Shown here piece after piece: positions 1-6,844 of a stretch of 17,876 bases of DNA (positions are counted from its first letter, which is position 1; the number at the start of each line of letters is the position of its first letter). This stretch comes from JBFELU01 sp041572755 (GTDB lineage Bacteria > Actinomycetota > Acidimicrobiia > Spongiisociales > UBA11373), in the NCBI GenBank assembly GCA_041572755.1, contig JBFFRY010000038.1, positions 1 through 17,876 of the forward strand. Direction: 5' to 3'. The notes beneath the pieces are model-generated. The model was not told where the DNA came from and did not search any database. It saw only the letters and a program-made list of their open reading frames with translations. The translations under genes were made by a program, and so were the position numbers.

Positions 1-348
1 CTCGGCGAGCCCCAGCAGAGCCCGGGCGGCCACCAGCGTCCACAGGTCGCGGGCGAGCGCCGCCATGATCAGTGCTGCGGCTCCGCCCAGGGTTCCGCCG
101 ATGAGCAGAGCCTTGGCGTGCCCGCGGTCGGCGTAGCGCGACAACCAGACGAAGCCCACAAAAGAAGTGAGGAACGCGGCGGCCGCCACCAGGCCGAGCC
201 CGGCGGTGGGCAGGCTGTAGGCCTCCTGAAGTTCGGCGAGGAGCGCCAGGATCACCCCGAGGCCCGTCGTGTTGGCGGTCACCGCGAGGTGGAGGATGAC
301 CTGGTCGAAGCGGCGCGCCCCACTCCCCTGGGATGGGGCTCCGCTCAG
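1..348 (-). CDS. MFS transporter, N-terminal part (cut by window edge)
   Basis: The visible 116 codons encode the first helices of a major facilitator superfamily permease; substrate unknown. A hydrophobic segment (VILHLAVTANTTGLGVI) is followed by a second helix ending in SRYADRGHAK, which fits MFS motif A in the loop between TM2 and TM3 (usual form GxLaDrxGrr). A third helix and the start of a fourth (VAARALLGLAE) follow. The reading frame has a stop just upstream and no ATG, GTG or TTG before the first helix. The coordinate given uses a CTG that overlaps the TGA of the upstream nucleotidyltransferase-like gene (CTGA). The first canonical codon in frame is GTG at 282, which would cut into TM1. 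Translational coupling to the upstream gene is the likely way it is expressed. The family call is firm; the start is not. Confidence 0.72.
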   Translation of the reverse strand, partial: MSGAPSQGSGARRFDQVILHLAVTANTTGLGVILALLAELQEAYSLPTAGLGLVAAAAFLTSFVGFVWLSRYADRGHAKALLIGGTLGGAAALIMAALARDLWTLVAARALLGLAE

Positions 349-1661
349 GGCGCCCCACCCATCTCACCGAGATAGGCAGCGATCTCCGGCATCCCCGTCA
401 GCTTGTCGCGGAAGAAGTTGTTGACCACGTTGATCACCCGAGCCCGAGCCGCATCGGCGGCCACCGAGCCGGCCATCCCTTCGGTGACCACTGCGGTCCG
501 CAGCGTCAGGAGCTGCTCGACGATCTCCTCCTCCTCGGCTCCCTCCAGGGTCCGCACCACATCCAGGATCAGGCGATCCAGCTGGGAGGTCAACGTCCCC
601 ACGGTGATCGCCGACCCGGTCTCGGAGGCTTCGTCCACGGTCCGGATCAGGGCATGCACCTGATACAGCAGCGCCGCCGGCTCATCGAACAGCTCCCGTA
701 TGTAGGCGGCCTCGGCATAACGCCCCGACAGGCGGAACACGTTGTACATCCGCTTGGCAGCCTTGCCGTAGTTGCGGGGATCCTTGGCCACGTACTTGCG
801 CACCTCGGACTCCAGCTGCGCCACGTACTCGGCGAGTGCATCACCCGAAACGTGCTCGGCGAGCTTGGAGAACAGGGGAATGGACTCGGCCTCGAGGTAG
901 ACCTCCTGGAAGTAGGGGTCGAGGTACCCGTCGAGCGGCGTGATCGAGCCGTCCGGTGCCTCCCAGGTCACATCGAGCATGTTGGAGGCATTGGCCACCT
1001 CCCCCCGCACCGGATCGGCAACCACCCAGTCCAGCTTGCACCAACCCGGATCCAGCGCCACCTCGTCCCAACCGACCACCGCCGGATCGCCGTTGGGCGT
1101 CTCGGCGTGGATCTCGCCCGCCTCGATCTCCTCCGCCGACCAGGCGATCGGCGAGCCGGCGGGGATGGTCCTGCCCTGGCGCACCACCTCGACCGGGTAG
1201 CTGCCGAACTTGGCCTCGATGAAGCGGTAGGTGGCGCCCGATCGCGTCGCCAGCACCTTGTCCCGCATCAGCGTCGCCAACCGGCGACACGCCGCCTCCC
1301 GGGTGGGGGCATGGATGTTGACTCGTTCGAAGTAGTCGCAGTCACCCGGATAGGTCTGGATCTTCGACTGGGCGGCCGACCCGGACAGCGCCAAGGCAGT
1401 TTCGATGCCGTCGGCATCCTCGAACTCGACGAGGCGCCCCACCTCCCGGAAGTGGGCCAGATCCTCCGAACTGAAATCGAGCATCGTCACGTGGTGGCCG
1501 AAGACCCCGGTCGCCTCATCGACGGTGATGGGGGACTGCGCTCCCCGAGCCGCCGTGATGGCGGCCAGCCACTGCAGGGCATCGGCCTCGTCGAGTTCCA
1601 CCCCGCGGCGGGCCGCCGAGGCGACGATACGCTCGAGTTCTGCTGCCGGAGTGTCGGTCAC
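345..1661 (-). CDS. Nucleotidyltransferase-like protein of unknown function
   Basis: This 438-residue protein is not one I can name. Residues 91-112 contain a GS pair (94-95), then eleven residues, then D107-C-D109. That fits the Pol beta/MNT nucleotidyltransferase signature hG[GS]x(9-13)Dh[DE]h, so it may bind a nucleotide with two acidic metal ligands. The next stretch (YFERVNIHAPTREAACRRLA) suggests an alpha/beta core. The rest is mixed or helical, with a long helical C-terminal third and no membrane segment. The GTG start overlaps the TGA of the exonuclease gene (GTGA). It has a good Shine-Dalgarno, AAAGGAG, four bases away inside that gene, so the two are translationally coupled. Pairing with a 3'-5' exonuclease suggests a nucleic-acid or nucleotide task, which is inference. 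A large plus-strand ORF covers the same stretch and is judged a shadow. Confidence 0.75.
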   Translation of the reverse strand: MTDTPAAELERIVASAARRGVELDEADALQWLAAITAARGAQSPITVDEATGVFGHHVTMLDFSSEDLAHFREVGRLVEFEDADGIETALALSGSAAQSKIQTYPGDCDYFERVNIHAPTREAACRRLATLMRDKVLATRSGATYRFIEAKFGSYPVEVVRQGRTIPAGSPIAWSAEEIEAGEIHAETPNGDPAVVGWDEVALDPGWCKLDWVVADPVRGEVANASNMLDVTWEAPDGSITPLDGYLDPYFQEVYLEAESIPLFSKLAEHVSGDALAEYVAQLESEVRKYVAKDPRNYGKAAKRMYNVFRLSGRYAEAAYIRELFDEPAALLYQVHALIRTVDEASETGSAITVGTLTSQLDRLILDVVRTLEGAEEEEIVEQLLTLRTAVVTEGMAGSVAADAARARVINVVNNFFRDKLTGMPEIAAYLGEMGGAP

Positions 1662-2203
1662 AGCGCTCCTTTCGATGCGCCGAGGATAAGGCGGAACAGC
1701 TCGGCCTGAAGACGGGCGTCCTCCAGGGCATGGTGGGGCAGCGAGGCGGACATTCCGAACCGGCCGGCGAGAGCGGCGAACCCGGTCTGGGACCAGTCAC
1801 AGCCGGTCGCCCCCATCGCCAGCGCCTTGATGTCGAGGGCGCTGTGTCCGAAGGGGTTGCGTCCCAGATGCCGTTCGAATCCGTCGGCGATGAACATCCA
1901 GTCGAAGGGGGCGTTGAAGGCGACGAACACCGGACTGCTTGCGGCGGGCGTGTTCCGCTCCACCCACTCGGCGAACCGGGCCAGTGCCGACGAAGGCGGC
2001 TCGCCCTCGGCGGCAAGCCGCTGCAGTGACAGTCCGCTCACCGCCAGAGCCGTCTCGTCGACATCATCGGATTGGGGCTGCAGCTCGGCGTAGAAGCCGG
2101 TCTCCGGGTCGTCGACGAGGCATGCCCCGATCGCCAGCAGCGAGAAGCGCTCGGGAGTCGGTCCGGCGGTCTCGACGTCCACGGAGATGAAACACGGATC
2201 CAC
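1658..2203 (-). CDS. DEDDh 3'-5' exonuclease (DnaQ/RNase T superfamily)
   Basis: A 181-residue stand-alone exonuclease domain with the five DEDDh residues. The ExoI motif is SVDVET (D9, E11), the ExoII motif is NAPFDWMF (D101), and the ExoIII motif is HHALEDA (H157 and D162 with the H-x4-D spacing). Such enzymes use two metal ions to remove nucleotides from the 3' end of DNA or RNA; sequence alone does not say which. The length fits a single-domain exonuclease rather than a polymerase subunit. The start chosen is GTG at 2203, because a TACGGT -10 box sits seven bases before it and the protein then begins MDPCFISVDVET. A GTG three codons earlier (2212) overlaps that -10 box. The gene leads the operon, and its stop overlaps the next start. 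Domain call firm, substrate unknown. Confidence 0.88.
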   Translation of the reverse strand: MDPCFISVDVETAGPTPERFSLLAIGACLVDDPETGFYAELQPQSDDVDETALAVSGLSLQRLAAEGEPPSSALARFAEWVERNTPAASSPVFVAFNAPFDWMFIADGFERHLGRNPFGHSALDIKALAMGATGCDWSQTGFAALAGRFGMSASLPHHALEDARLQAELFRLILGASKGAL

Positions 2204-2210
2204 GGCCGCC

Positions 2211-2216
2211 ACCGTA
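2211..2216 (-). promoter_or_regulatory. -10 box for leaderless exonuclease mRNA
   Basis: TACGGT read on the minus strand fits the TAnnnT -10 pattern and ends seven bases before the GTG at 2203. No Shine-Dalgarno is seen. It supports the downstream GTG as the real start. No convincing -35 box. Confidence 0.45.
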
Positions 2217-2235
2217 GCCCACCCCGCCGGGAGGC

Positions 2236-2241
2236 TATGCT
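2236..2241 (+). promoter_or_regulatory. -10 box for leaderless small-protein mRNA
   Basis: TATGCT lies nine bases before the ATG at 2251 with no ribosome binding site between them, so transcription should begin at or next to the start codon. It shares a 47-base region with the divergent exonuclease promoter. Confidence 0.5.
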
Positions 2242-2250
2242 CCGCCGACC

Positions 2251-2586
2251 ATGCCGATCCCCGACACCCTCCGAACCGCTGCTGCTGCGCTCGATCGCTG
2301 CGACGAGGCGTTGCTCGAACTGGAGAGCAAATGCTGCGAGCCGGGGCGGAGCCCGAGCATGAAGGCTCTCGGGAGCGTGCTCGCCGAAGCCAGGTCGGGG
2401 CTGGAAGACGCCTTCGGAGACGAGGGGAGCGCCGCCATGGCGTCCCTCGAAGAGGCCGGGGCCCGGGTCGGCCGCCTCCAGGTGGGCTGCTGCGCTCCCA
2501 GCCGCCTGCCGTTCTACGCCCAGATCCTCGAGGGTCTCACCAACGCCCAGATCGACCTCAACCGGGCCCTCGGTCGCGGGCACTGA
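2251..2586 (+). CDS. Small protein with two CCxPxRxP repeat units
   Basis: A 111-residue soluble protein of no recognised family. It is an internal duplication with a period of 52 residues: positions 13-55 align to 65-107. Each unit is a helix, then CCxPxRxP (C28-C29 and C80-C81, with P31/P83, R33/R85 and P35/P87), then a second helix with matching L44/L96, A47/A99, L51/L103 and A54/A106. There is no signal peptide or membrane segment. Two vicinal cysteine pairs could bind metal or form redox-active disulfides; this is inference. The leaderless ATG is supported by TATGCT nine bases upstream. It diverges from the exonuclease operon and is followed 43 bases later by a crotonase gene that has its own promoter. 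Confidence 0.72.
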   Translation: MPIPDTLRTAAAALDRCDEALLELESKCCEPGRSPSMKALGSVLAEARSGLEDAFGDEGSAAMASLEEAGARVGRLQVGCCAPSRLPFYAQILEGLTNAQIDLNRALGRGH

Positions 2587-2596
2587 GCCGGCCCCC

Positions 2597-2602
2597 TATC
2601 TT
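2597..2602 (+). promoter_or_regulatory. -10 box of crotonase gene
   Basis: TATCTT, 27 bases before the ATG at 2630. Unlike most genes here this one has a 5' leader with a Shine-Dalgarno (GAAGGGAG, 2617-2624, five bases from the ATG). The inverted repeat 2600-2620 overlaps the end of this -10 box. Confidence 0.4.
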
Positions 2603-2620
2603 CGGGAGATCATCCCGAAG
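2600..2620 (+). repeat. Inverted repeat over crotonase promoter and ribosome site
   Basis: CTTCGGG (2600-2606) and CCCGAAG (2614-2620) are exact inverted copies around a 7-base loop. The left arm runs out of the -10 box and the right arm runs into the Shine-Dalgarno. It could be an operator or an RNA hairpin hiding the ribosome site. There is no U-run after it, so a terminator is less likely. Confidence 0.5.
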
Positions 2621-2629
2621 GGAGCACCG

Positions 2630-3421
2630 ATGGAATCCACCGAGCGGCTCGACATCGAGGTGCGGGGACACGTCCTCACCATGGGCCTCAATCGACCGAA
2701 GAGCTTCAACGCCTTCGACCTGCAGCTGTGGCACGACCTGGCGCAGGCCTACGCCCACCTCGATGAGGAGCCCGACCTGTGGTGCGGCCTGGTGTACGCC
2801 AACGGCAGGCACTTCACGGCGGGGCTCGATCTCCCCGACTGGGTGCCGGTGTTCTCGGCCGGCTCCTGGCCCGAGGTGCCTCCCGGGGAGCGCGACCCCG
2901 TCGCCCTGCGCCCCGAGCACCGGGTCTCCAAGCCCCTCGTGTTCGCCATCCACGGCATCTGCTACACGATCGGGATCGAACTGGCGCTGGCCGCCGACAT
3001 CCGCATCTGCGGCCGGGGGGTCCGCTTCGGCCAGATCGAGGTGAAGCGGGGCATCTACGCCGTCGGGGGGGCCACGATGCGGATGGTCCAGGAGTTCGGC
3101 TACGGCAACGCCCAGCGCTATCTGCTGACCGGCGACGAGTTCGGGGCCGACGAGGCCCTCCGCATGGGCCTGGTCCAGGAGGTGGTCGACGACGACGAGG
3201 TGTTCGACGCCGGACTGGCGATGGCGGAGCGGGTGGCGGCTCAGGCACCCCTGGCGGTTCGGGCCAGCCTGGCCTCGTCCCGCAGCCACCTGCGCCACGG
3301 CCCCGACGCCGAAGCGCAGGAACTGCTCCCCCGCCTGGTTCCCCTGATGACCAGCGAGGACGTCCAGGAAGGGGTGGCCTCGTTCCTGGAGCGTCGCCAA
3401 GCCGTCTTCAAGGGACGGTGA
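2630..3421 (+). CDS. Crotonase / enoyl-CoA hydratase-isomerase family protein
   Basis: This 263-residue, single-domain cytosolic protein has the normal length for the crotonase fold, which binds acyl-CoA and stabilises an enolate. The first oxyanion-hole motif is AGLDL (64-68). The second strand-helix motif is HGICYTIGIELALAAD (108-123). The two glutamates that correspond to rat hydratase E144 and E164 are both present, E117 and E137 (FGQIEVKRG), so hydration chemistry is possible. The usual GGG of the second oxyanion turn is TIG, a variant I associate with a bacterial subgroup of the family. The substrate cannot be told. The start is fixed by a Shine-Dalgarno (GAAGGGAG) five bases upstream. 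It has its own leadered promoter with an inverted repeat, so it may be regulated separately from its neighbours, none of which are obvious acyl-CoA enzymes. Confidence 0.88.
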   Translation: MESTERLDIEVRGHVLTMGLNRPKSFNAFDLQLWHDLAQAYAHLDEEPDLWCGLVYANGRHFTAGLDLPDWVPVFSAGSWPEVPPGERDPVALRPEHRVSKPLVFAIHGICYTIGIELALAADIRICGRGVRFGQIEVKRGIYAVGGATMRMVQEFGYGNAQRYLLTGDEFGADEALRMGLVQEVVDDDEVFDAGLAMAERVAAQAPLAVRASLASSRSHLRHGPDAEAQELLPRLVPLMTSEDVQEGVASFLERRQAVFKGR

Positions 3422-3456
3422 GCCCAGCGGGCCTCTGGTTGTGATGCGGTGAGGCG

Positions 3457-3462
3457 TACCCT
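3457..3462 (+). promoter_or_regulatory. -10 box for leaderless mRNA of first paralogue
   Basis: TACCCT ends eight bases before the ATG at 3471. The same hexamer at the same spacing precedes the duplicated gene at 4794, so the duplication probably carried its promoter. No clear -35. Confidence 0.5.
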
Positions 3463-3470
3463 GCCCGACG

Positions 3471-4751
3471 ATGAGCGATCGAGGGGACGTTCGGGTCGAG
3501 CGGGAGCCCACCACGATGCCGCCTCGGGGATGGGCGGCGCCGCTCGTGGTGGCCGTGCTCCTGGTTGCCGTGCTTCTCGGCCTGAGCGGCTTCCGGGGCT
3601 CAGACGCCACCGTCCCCGGCGAGGATCTGCCCGATCTCGGCCCCGACCCGCTGGAAGTAGCACGCCTCATCGTCGGTGACTTCGCCACCGCCTGGAACGA
3701 GGGCGACGTCGCCGCTCTCGACCGTCTCATCGCCGATGACTGGGACACCGTGGTGCTTCCGGGACTGGCCGATGCCCGGGTGAACCCGCGGGACGGTCGG
3801 GACGAGCTCACCGACGGGCTGGCGTTCCTGAGCGCCACGACCGCGTTCACCCTGGGGCCCTGCGACGTCGAGGCCGCACCACCGGTCTCGGCGGCAACCG
3901 CGGTGGTCCACTGTGGCGAGGCCGGATTGCGGGGCATCTACCTCGACGCCGTCGAGCGCAACATCTGGGAGGGCACCGGGACCGCCGCCGCCGAAGCAAC
4001 CGGGATGACCTTCCGGCTTCGAGACCGCGAGATCATCGCCATCGAGACCGCCGTTCCCGCCTTCACCCCCCAGGCCTACTGCCTGTGGGCAGAGGAGGCC
4101 CGTCCCGACACGGCACCCGCCCTCTTCGACCTCCACTGCCACCCCCTCGCCACCGGGGCCACCGCCGCGGCTCACGGTGAACTCGCCGCCGGGTTCCTGG
4201 ACGCAGCCCCGCCGCTTCCCTCGCACCGCACCGCCCGGGCCCGCCTCGCCGCCTCCTACGTGGCCCGCTTCGCCGAGCATCACAACCTGGGGAACACCGG
4301 CACCGCCGCCGGGTGGCTGTCGCCCCGGGTACGGGCCGCCGACCTCCCCGGGTTCCCCGGCGGTCCGCTCGACACCGAGCCCGCCGCGTTCCTGCCGTGG
4401 AGTGCCGCCGTGCAGACGCTCGAGGTCGGGCCGTGCACCGTGGCCGTCGACGGGGACCGCACCGTCGTGACGTGCCCCGACCTGACGGTCAGCCGTCTCG
4501 GCGCCGCACCTCTCCTGCAACCAACCCGCTTCACGCTGGAGGCCTCGCCGGCCCGCAGGCGGGTGGCCCGGGCCTCGGTGCGGATCGTGGAGGTGGAGTC
4601 CCTGGGGGAGGGACCGGCGTGGCCGGCTTCGATCTGCGACGACCTGCGGCGCTCCGACCCCGCGATGGCCGGACTGGCGTTCGCGGCGGATTGCACCCCG
4701 GTGTACACCAGGGAGGCGGGACGGGCGCTGGCGGCGGCCCTCGAGTCATGA
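3471..4751 (+). CDS. Membrane-anchored NTF2-like repeat protein, copy 1
   Basis: A 426-residue protein with a short N-terminal tail, one transmembrane helix (about 22-40) and a large, probably extracytoplasmic part. That part reads as two related halves. Each begins with a helical segment like NTF2/SnoaL folds (IVGDFATAWNEGDVAALDRL near 67-86, and a matching segment near 258-287). Each half then has a GPC...C pair and a C-x18-C pair: C131/C148 and C204/C223 in the first, C322/C335 and C389/C408 in the second. The pairing suggests four disulfides, which fits an exported protein. No catalytic residues are recognised; NTF2-like folds often bind small ligands or serve as scaffolds. It is followed 42 bases later by a paralogue with the same plan. 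The ATG is chosen because of the leaderless promoter at 3457. Confidence 0.78.
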   Translation: MSDRGDVRVEREPTTMPPRGWAAPLVVAVLLVAVLLGLSGFRGSDATVPGEDLPDLGPDPLEVARLIVGDFATAWNEGDVAALDRLIADDWDTVVLPGLADARVNPRDGRDELTDGLAFLSATTAFTLGPCDVEAAPPVSAATAVVHCGEAGLRGIYLDAVERNIWEGTGTAAAEATGMTFRLRDREIIAIETAVPAFTPQAYCLWAEEARPDTAPALFDLHCHPLATGATAAAHGELAAGFLDAAPPLPSHRTARARLAASYVARFAEHHNLGNTGTAAGWLSPRVRAADLPGFPGGPLDTEPAAFLPWSAAVQTLEVGPCTVAVDGDRTVVTCPDLTVSRLGAAPLLQPTRFTLEASPARRRVARASVRIVEVESLGEGPAWPASICDDLRRSDPAMAGLAFAADCTPVYTREAGRALAAALES

Positions 4752-4779
4752 GGGCCCGCGGTTAGGACCGGCTCGGCAA

Positions 4780-4785
4780 TACCCT
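4780..4785 (+). promoter_or_regulatory. -10 box for leaderless mRNA of second paralogue
   Basis: TACCCT ends eight bases before the ATG at 4794, the same arrangement as in front of the first paralogue. No ribosome binding site between them. Confidence 0.5.
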
Positions 4786-4793
4786 GCGGCGCC

Positions 4794-6146
4794 ATGGAAG
4801 GCCGAGGCGACGTTCGAGTCCACAGCGAACAGGCAACGGACCTGCGGCGAAGCCGGGTGGCACCGGTCGCCGCAGCCACTCTCCTGCTGGGGGTGCTCGT
4901 GGGGGTGAGCGGATTCCGGGGTTCGGACGCCACCGCCCCCGGCGACGACCTCCCCGATCTCGGCCCCGATCCGTTGGAGACGGCCCAGCTCGTCGTGGGA
5001 GATTTCGCGGTGGCCTGGAACGACGGTGATCTCGGTGCGCTCGACCGCCTCGTCGCCGACGAATGGGGCTCGATCGTCCTCCCCGGGTTCCTCGATCCCC
5101 GCTTCGTCGGGACCCGCGACGAGTTGCGGGATGCCGTGGCGTTCCTCACTTCGGTCGCCACGCTGTCGCTGGGTCCCTGTGACTCCGAGCCGGCGCCCCC
5201 CGACGGCAACGCCACGGCACTGGTTCGTTGCGCCGAAGCCGGTTTCTCCGGCGACTACCTCGACGCGCTGCGGCTCGACTTTCGGGTCGATCCGGTGGTC
5301 CTGGCGGACTCCGAGCCGATCCCGGGGATCACCTTCGAGATCCGCGACGACCGGATCATCGACCTGGACACCCACGCCCAGGATTTCGCCCCCCAGGCCT
5401 ACTGCGCCTGGGCCCAGGGCGTCGACGCCGCCCTGGCGGCCTCGCTCTTCGACCTGTACTGCTACCCGACGACGACCGGTGCCAACGGGACCGCCCACGC
5501 CGAAGCCGCCACCCGGTTCATGGCCGCCGGCGCGCCGCTCCCCTCGCCGGAGACTGTGGAGGCCCGTTACGTGGCCTCCTACGTGGACCGCTTCGTGGAG
5601 AACCTCAACCTCGGGGCCCCGTACGCCGTGCTTCGCTGGCTCTCCGGAGGGGTGGGCACCGCCGCATTGCCCGGCTACGCCGGTGCCGCCGAAGAGCCCT
5701 TCATCGCCGACTACCTGGAATGGGTCTCGATTCTGTTCGAGATCGAGACCGGGCAGTGCTCCGTCGGCTTCGAGGCCGGAAGCACGGTCGTCACCTGCCC
5801 GGATCTCACCGTGGCCGGACCTCTCCTCGAGGAGTCGCACCCCCAGCCGACCCGCTTCACCCTGGTCGACTCGGTCACCAGGGAGACCTGGGGTCAGCCC
5901 TTCGAACGGATCGTGGCGGTGGAGCGGCTCACCGAGGACCTCGTTCCGGTCGCCGAGGTGTGCCGCCGGGTGCAGCGGCTGCGACCGTCGGTGGCGGCCC
6001 AGGCGTTCACCGACGACTGCCTCCCGGTGTACAAGCGGACCGCCGCCGAAACCCTGGCGACGGTACTCGAACTCTGGAGAGACTCCCCCAACCGGCCGCC
6101 GGACCAGATCGGGCTCGACATCGGCATCGGCCTGCCGACCCCCTGA
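4794..6146 (+). CDS. Membrane-anchored NTF2-like repeat protein, copy 2
   Basis: This 450-residue paralogue of the preceding gene has the same layout: tail with RGDVRV, one membrane helix (about 22-40), then two cysteine-paired halves. The junction after the helix (GFRGSDAT, DLPDLGPDPLE) is almost identical in both copies. All eight cysteines are conserved with identical spacing: C129/C146 (16 residues between), C204/C223 (18), C322/C335 (12), C390/C409 (18). It has an extra C-terminal tail of about 25 residues rich in proline and glycine. The two proteins differ clearly elsewhere, so the duplication is old, and both reading frames are intact, which suggests both are used. Function is unknown; a cell-surface or periplasm-like role is inferred from the anchor and cysteines. 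It has its own leaderless promoter rather than depending on read-through. Confidence 0.78.
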   Translation: MEGRGDVRVHSEQATDLRRSRVAPVAAATLLLGVLVGVSGFRGSDATAPGDDLPDLGPDPLETAQLVVGDFAVAWNDGDLGALDRLVADEWGSIVLPGFLDPRFVGTRDELRDAVAFLTSVATLSLGPCDSEPAPPDGNATALVRCAEAGFSGDYLDALRLDFRVDPVVLADSEPIPGITFEIRDDRIIDLDTHAQDFAPQAYCAWAQGVDAALAASLFDLYCYPTTTGANGTAHAEAATRFMAAGAPLPSPETVEARYVASYVDRFVENLNLGAPYAVLRWLSGGVGTAALPGYAGAAEEPFIADYLEWVSILFEIETGQCSVGFEAGSTVVTCPDLTVAGPLLEESHPQPTRFTLVDSVTRETWGQPFERIVAVERLTEDLVPVAEVCRRVQRLRPSVAAQAFTDDCLPVYKRTAAETLATVLELWRDSPNRPPDQIGLDIGIGLPTP

Positions 6147-6192
6147 GAGCGACCCGGTGCCGAGTCCCGCCGGGGCCGATCGATCCCGTGGG

Positions 6193-6198
6193 TACACT
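6193..6198 (+). promoter_or_regulatory. -10 box of lipoprotein gene
   Basis: TACACT, followed by a leader of about 45 bases with a Shine-Dalgarno AGGAG (6234-6238) nine bases before the ATG at 6248. The palindrome at 6201-6215 begins two bases after this box. Confidence 0.45.
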
Positions 6199-6200
6199 CG

Positions 6201-6215
6201 CCGTTCCCGGAACGG
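6201..6215 (+). promoter_or_regulatory. Candidate operator palindrome at transcription start
   Basis: CCGTTCC-C-GGAACGG is a perfect 7-base inverted repeat around one central base. It lies exactly where transcription from the TACACT box would begin, a typical place for a repressor operator. A hairpin with a one-base loop is not feasible at full length, so a protein site is the better reading. The regulator is unknown. Confidence 0.45.
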
Positions 6216-6247
6216 CACACCCGCCTACCCCACAGGAGAAAAGGCTC

Positions 6248-6838
6248 ATGAGAACGCGTCGTCGCTTCGGAATCGTCCTGACGCTGCTTGCCGTGGGACT
6301 GGCTTCCTGCGGGGGGGATGGGGAGAGCGACCCGGCCGGCGCCCCCCCAACGACCGGCGACGCCGTCGAGACCACGGCGCCGACGACCACCACCCCGACG
6401 GAAGCTGCACCGACGCAATCCGACCTCCCGAGTGGGGTCTCGGTGACCTATCCCTCCGACTGGACGAGCTACGGGATCGGGTTCTCCGGCAGCCTGGAGT
6501 TGAACATCCCGGGTGTCGCCAACGTGTCGCTTCGCGACGCCGCGGCTTCCGAGTACCTCTACGGTCCGATGCTGCCGGAGCAGGAGACGCTCGAGGGAGC
6601 GTTCGAGATGTTCGCGTTCGGCATGGGCACCGCCGAGATCGGCCCTGCCGCCCTCACCAGCGTCGACGGCCGGGAGATCCTGGCGGCCGACGTCGTCAAC
6701 GGCGGGAACGCCGGGTTGATGGCCGTCATGGAGTTGGGCGGCTCCTTCGCCTCGGTGTACGCCGAGTCACCCACCGACGCTCTGCCGGAGGAAGCGATCG
6801 AAGCCGTCCTTCGGGTGTTGGCCTCGATGACGCCCTGA
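6248..6838 (+). CDS. Exported lipoprotein with threonine-rich linker
   Basis: A 196-residue lipoprotein. The positively charged MRTRRRFG start, a hydrophobic core and the lipobox LASC give lipidation at C21, so the mature protein is anchored outside the membrane. Residues 22-58 form a linker rich in Thr, Ala and Pro. The folded part opens with VTYPSDWTSYGIGFS and ends with a helix EEAIEAVLRVLASM. That plan resembles many actinobacterial PsbP-like or small secreted domains, but I do not assign a family. The frame is open upstream for about a kilobase; the ATG at 6248 is chosen because it follows AGGAG by nine bases and starts the signal peptide. A palindrome at the predicted transcription start suggests regulation by a repressor. 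It converges on another lipoprotein gene six bases away. Confidence 0.82.
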   Translation: MRTRRRFGIVLTLLAVGLASCGGDGESDPAGAPPTTGDAVETTAPTTTTPTEAAPTQSDLPSGVSVTYPSDWTSYGIGFSGSLELNIPGVANVSLRDAAASEYLYGPMLPEQETLEGAFEMFAFGMGTAEIGPAALTSVDGREILAADVVNGGNAGLMAVMELGGSFASVYAESPTDALPEEAIEAVLRVLASMTP

Positions 6839-6844
6839 AGCCGG

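Noticed and set aside
333..1709. Long plus-strand ORF opposite the nucleotidyltransferase-like gene
   Set aside because: Its protein is arginine-, glycine- and histidine-rich with no motif, while the minus strand has a nucleotidyltransferase signature, a Shine-Dalgarno and a GTGA overlap. It is a GC-rich shadow.
3439..3455. TTGTGATGCGGTGA as a CRP-like cAMP receptor site
   Set aside because: Only one half-site is present; the second arm (TCACA) is missing, so it does not form the expected palindrome.
4746..6218. 490-codon minus-strand ORF opposite the second paralogue
   Set aside because: The plus strand shows conserved cysteines shared with its paralogue and a signal-anchor; the minus translation has none of these.
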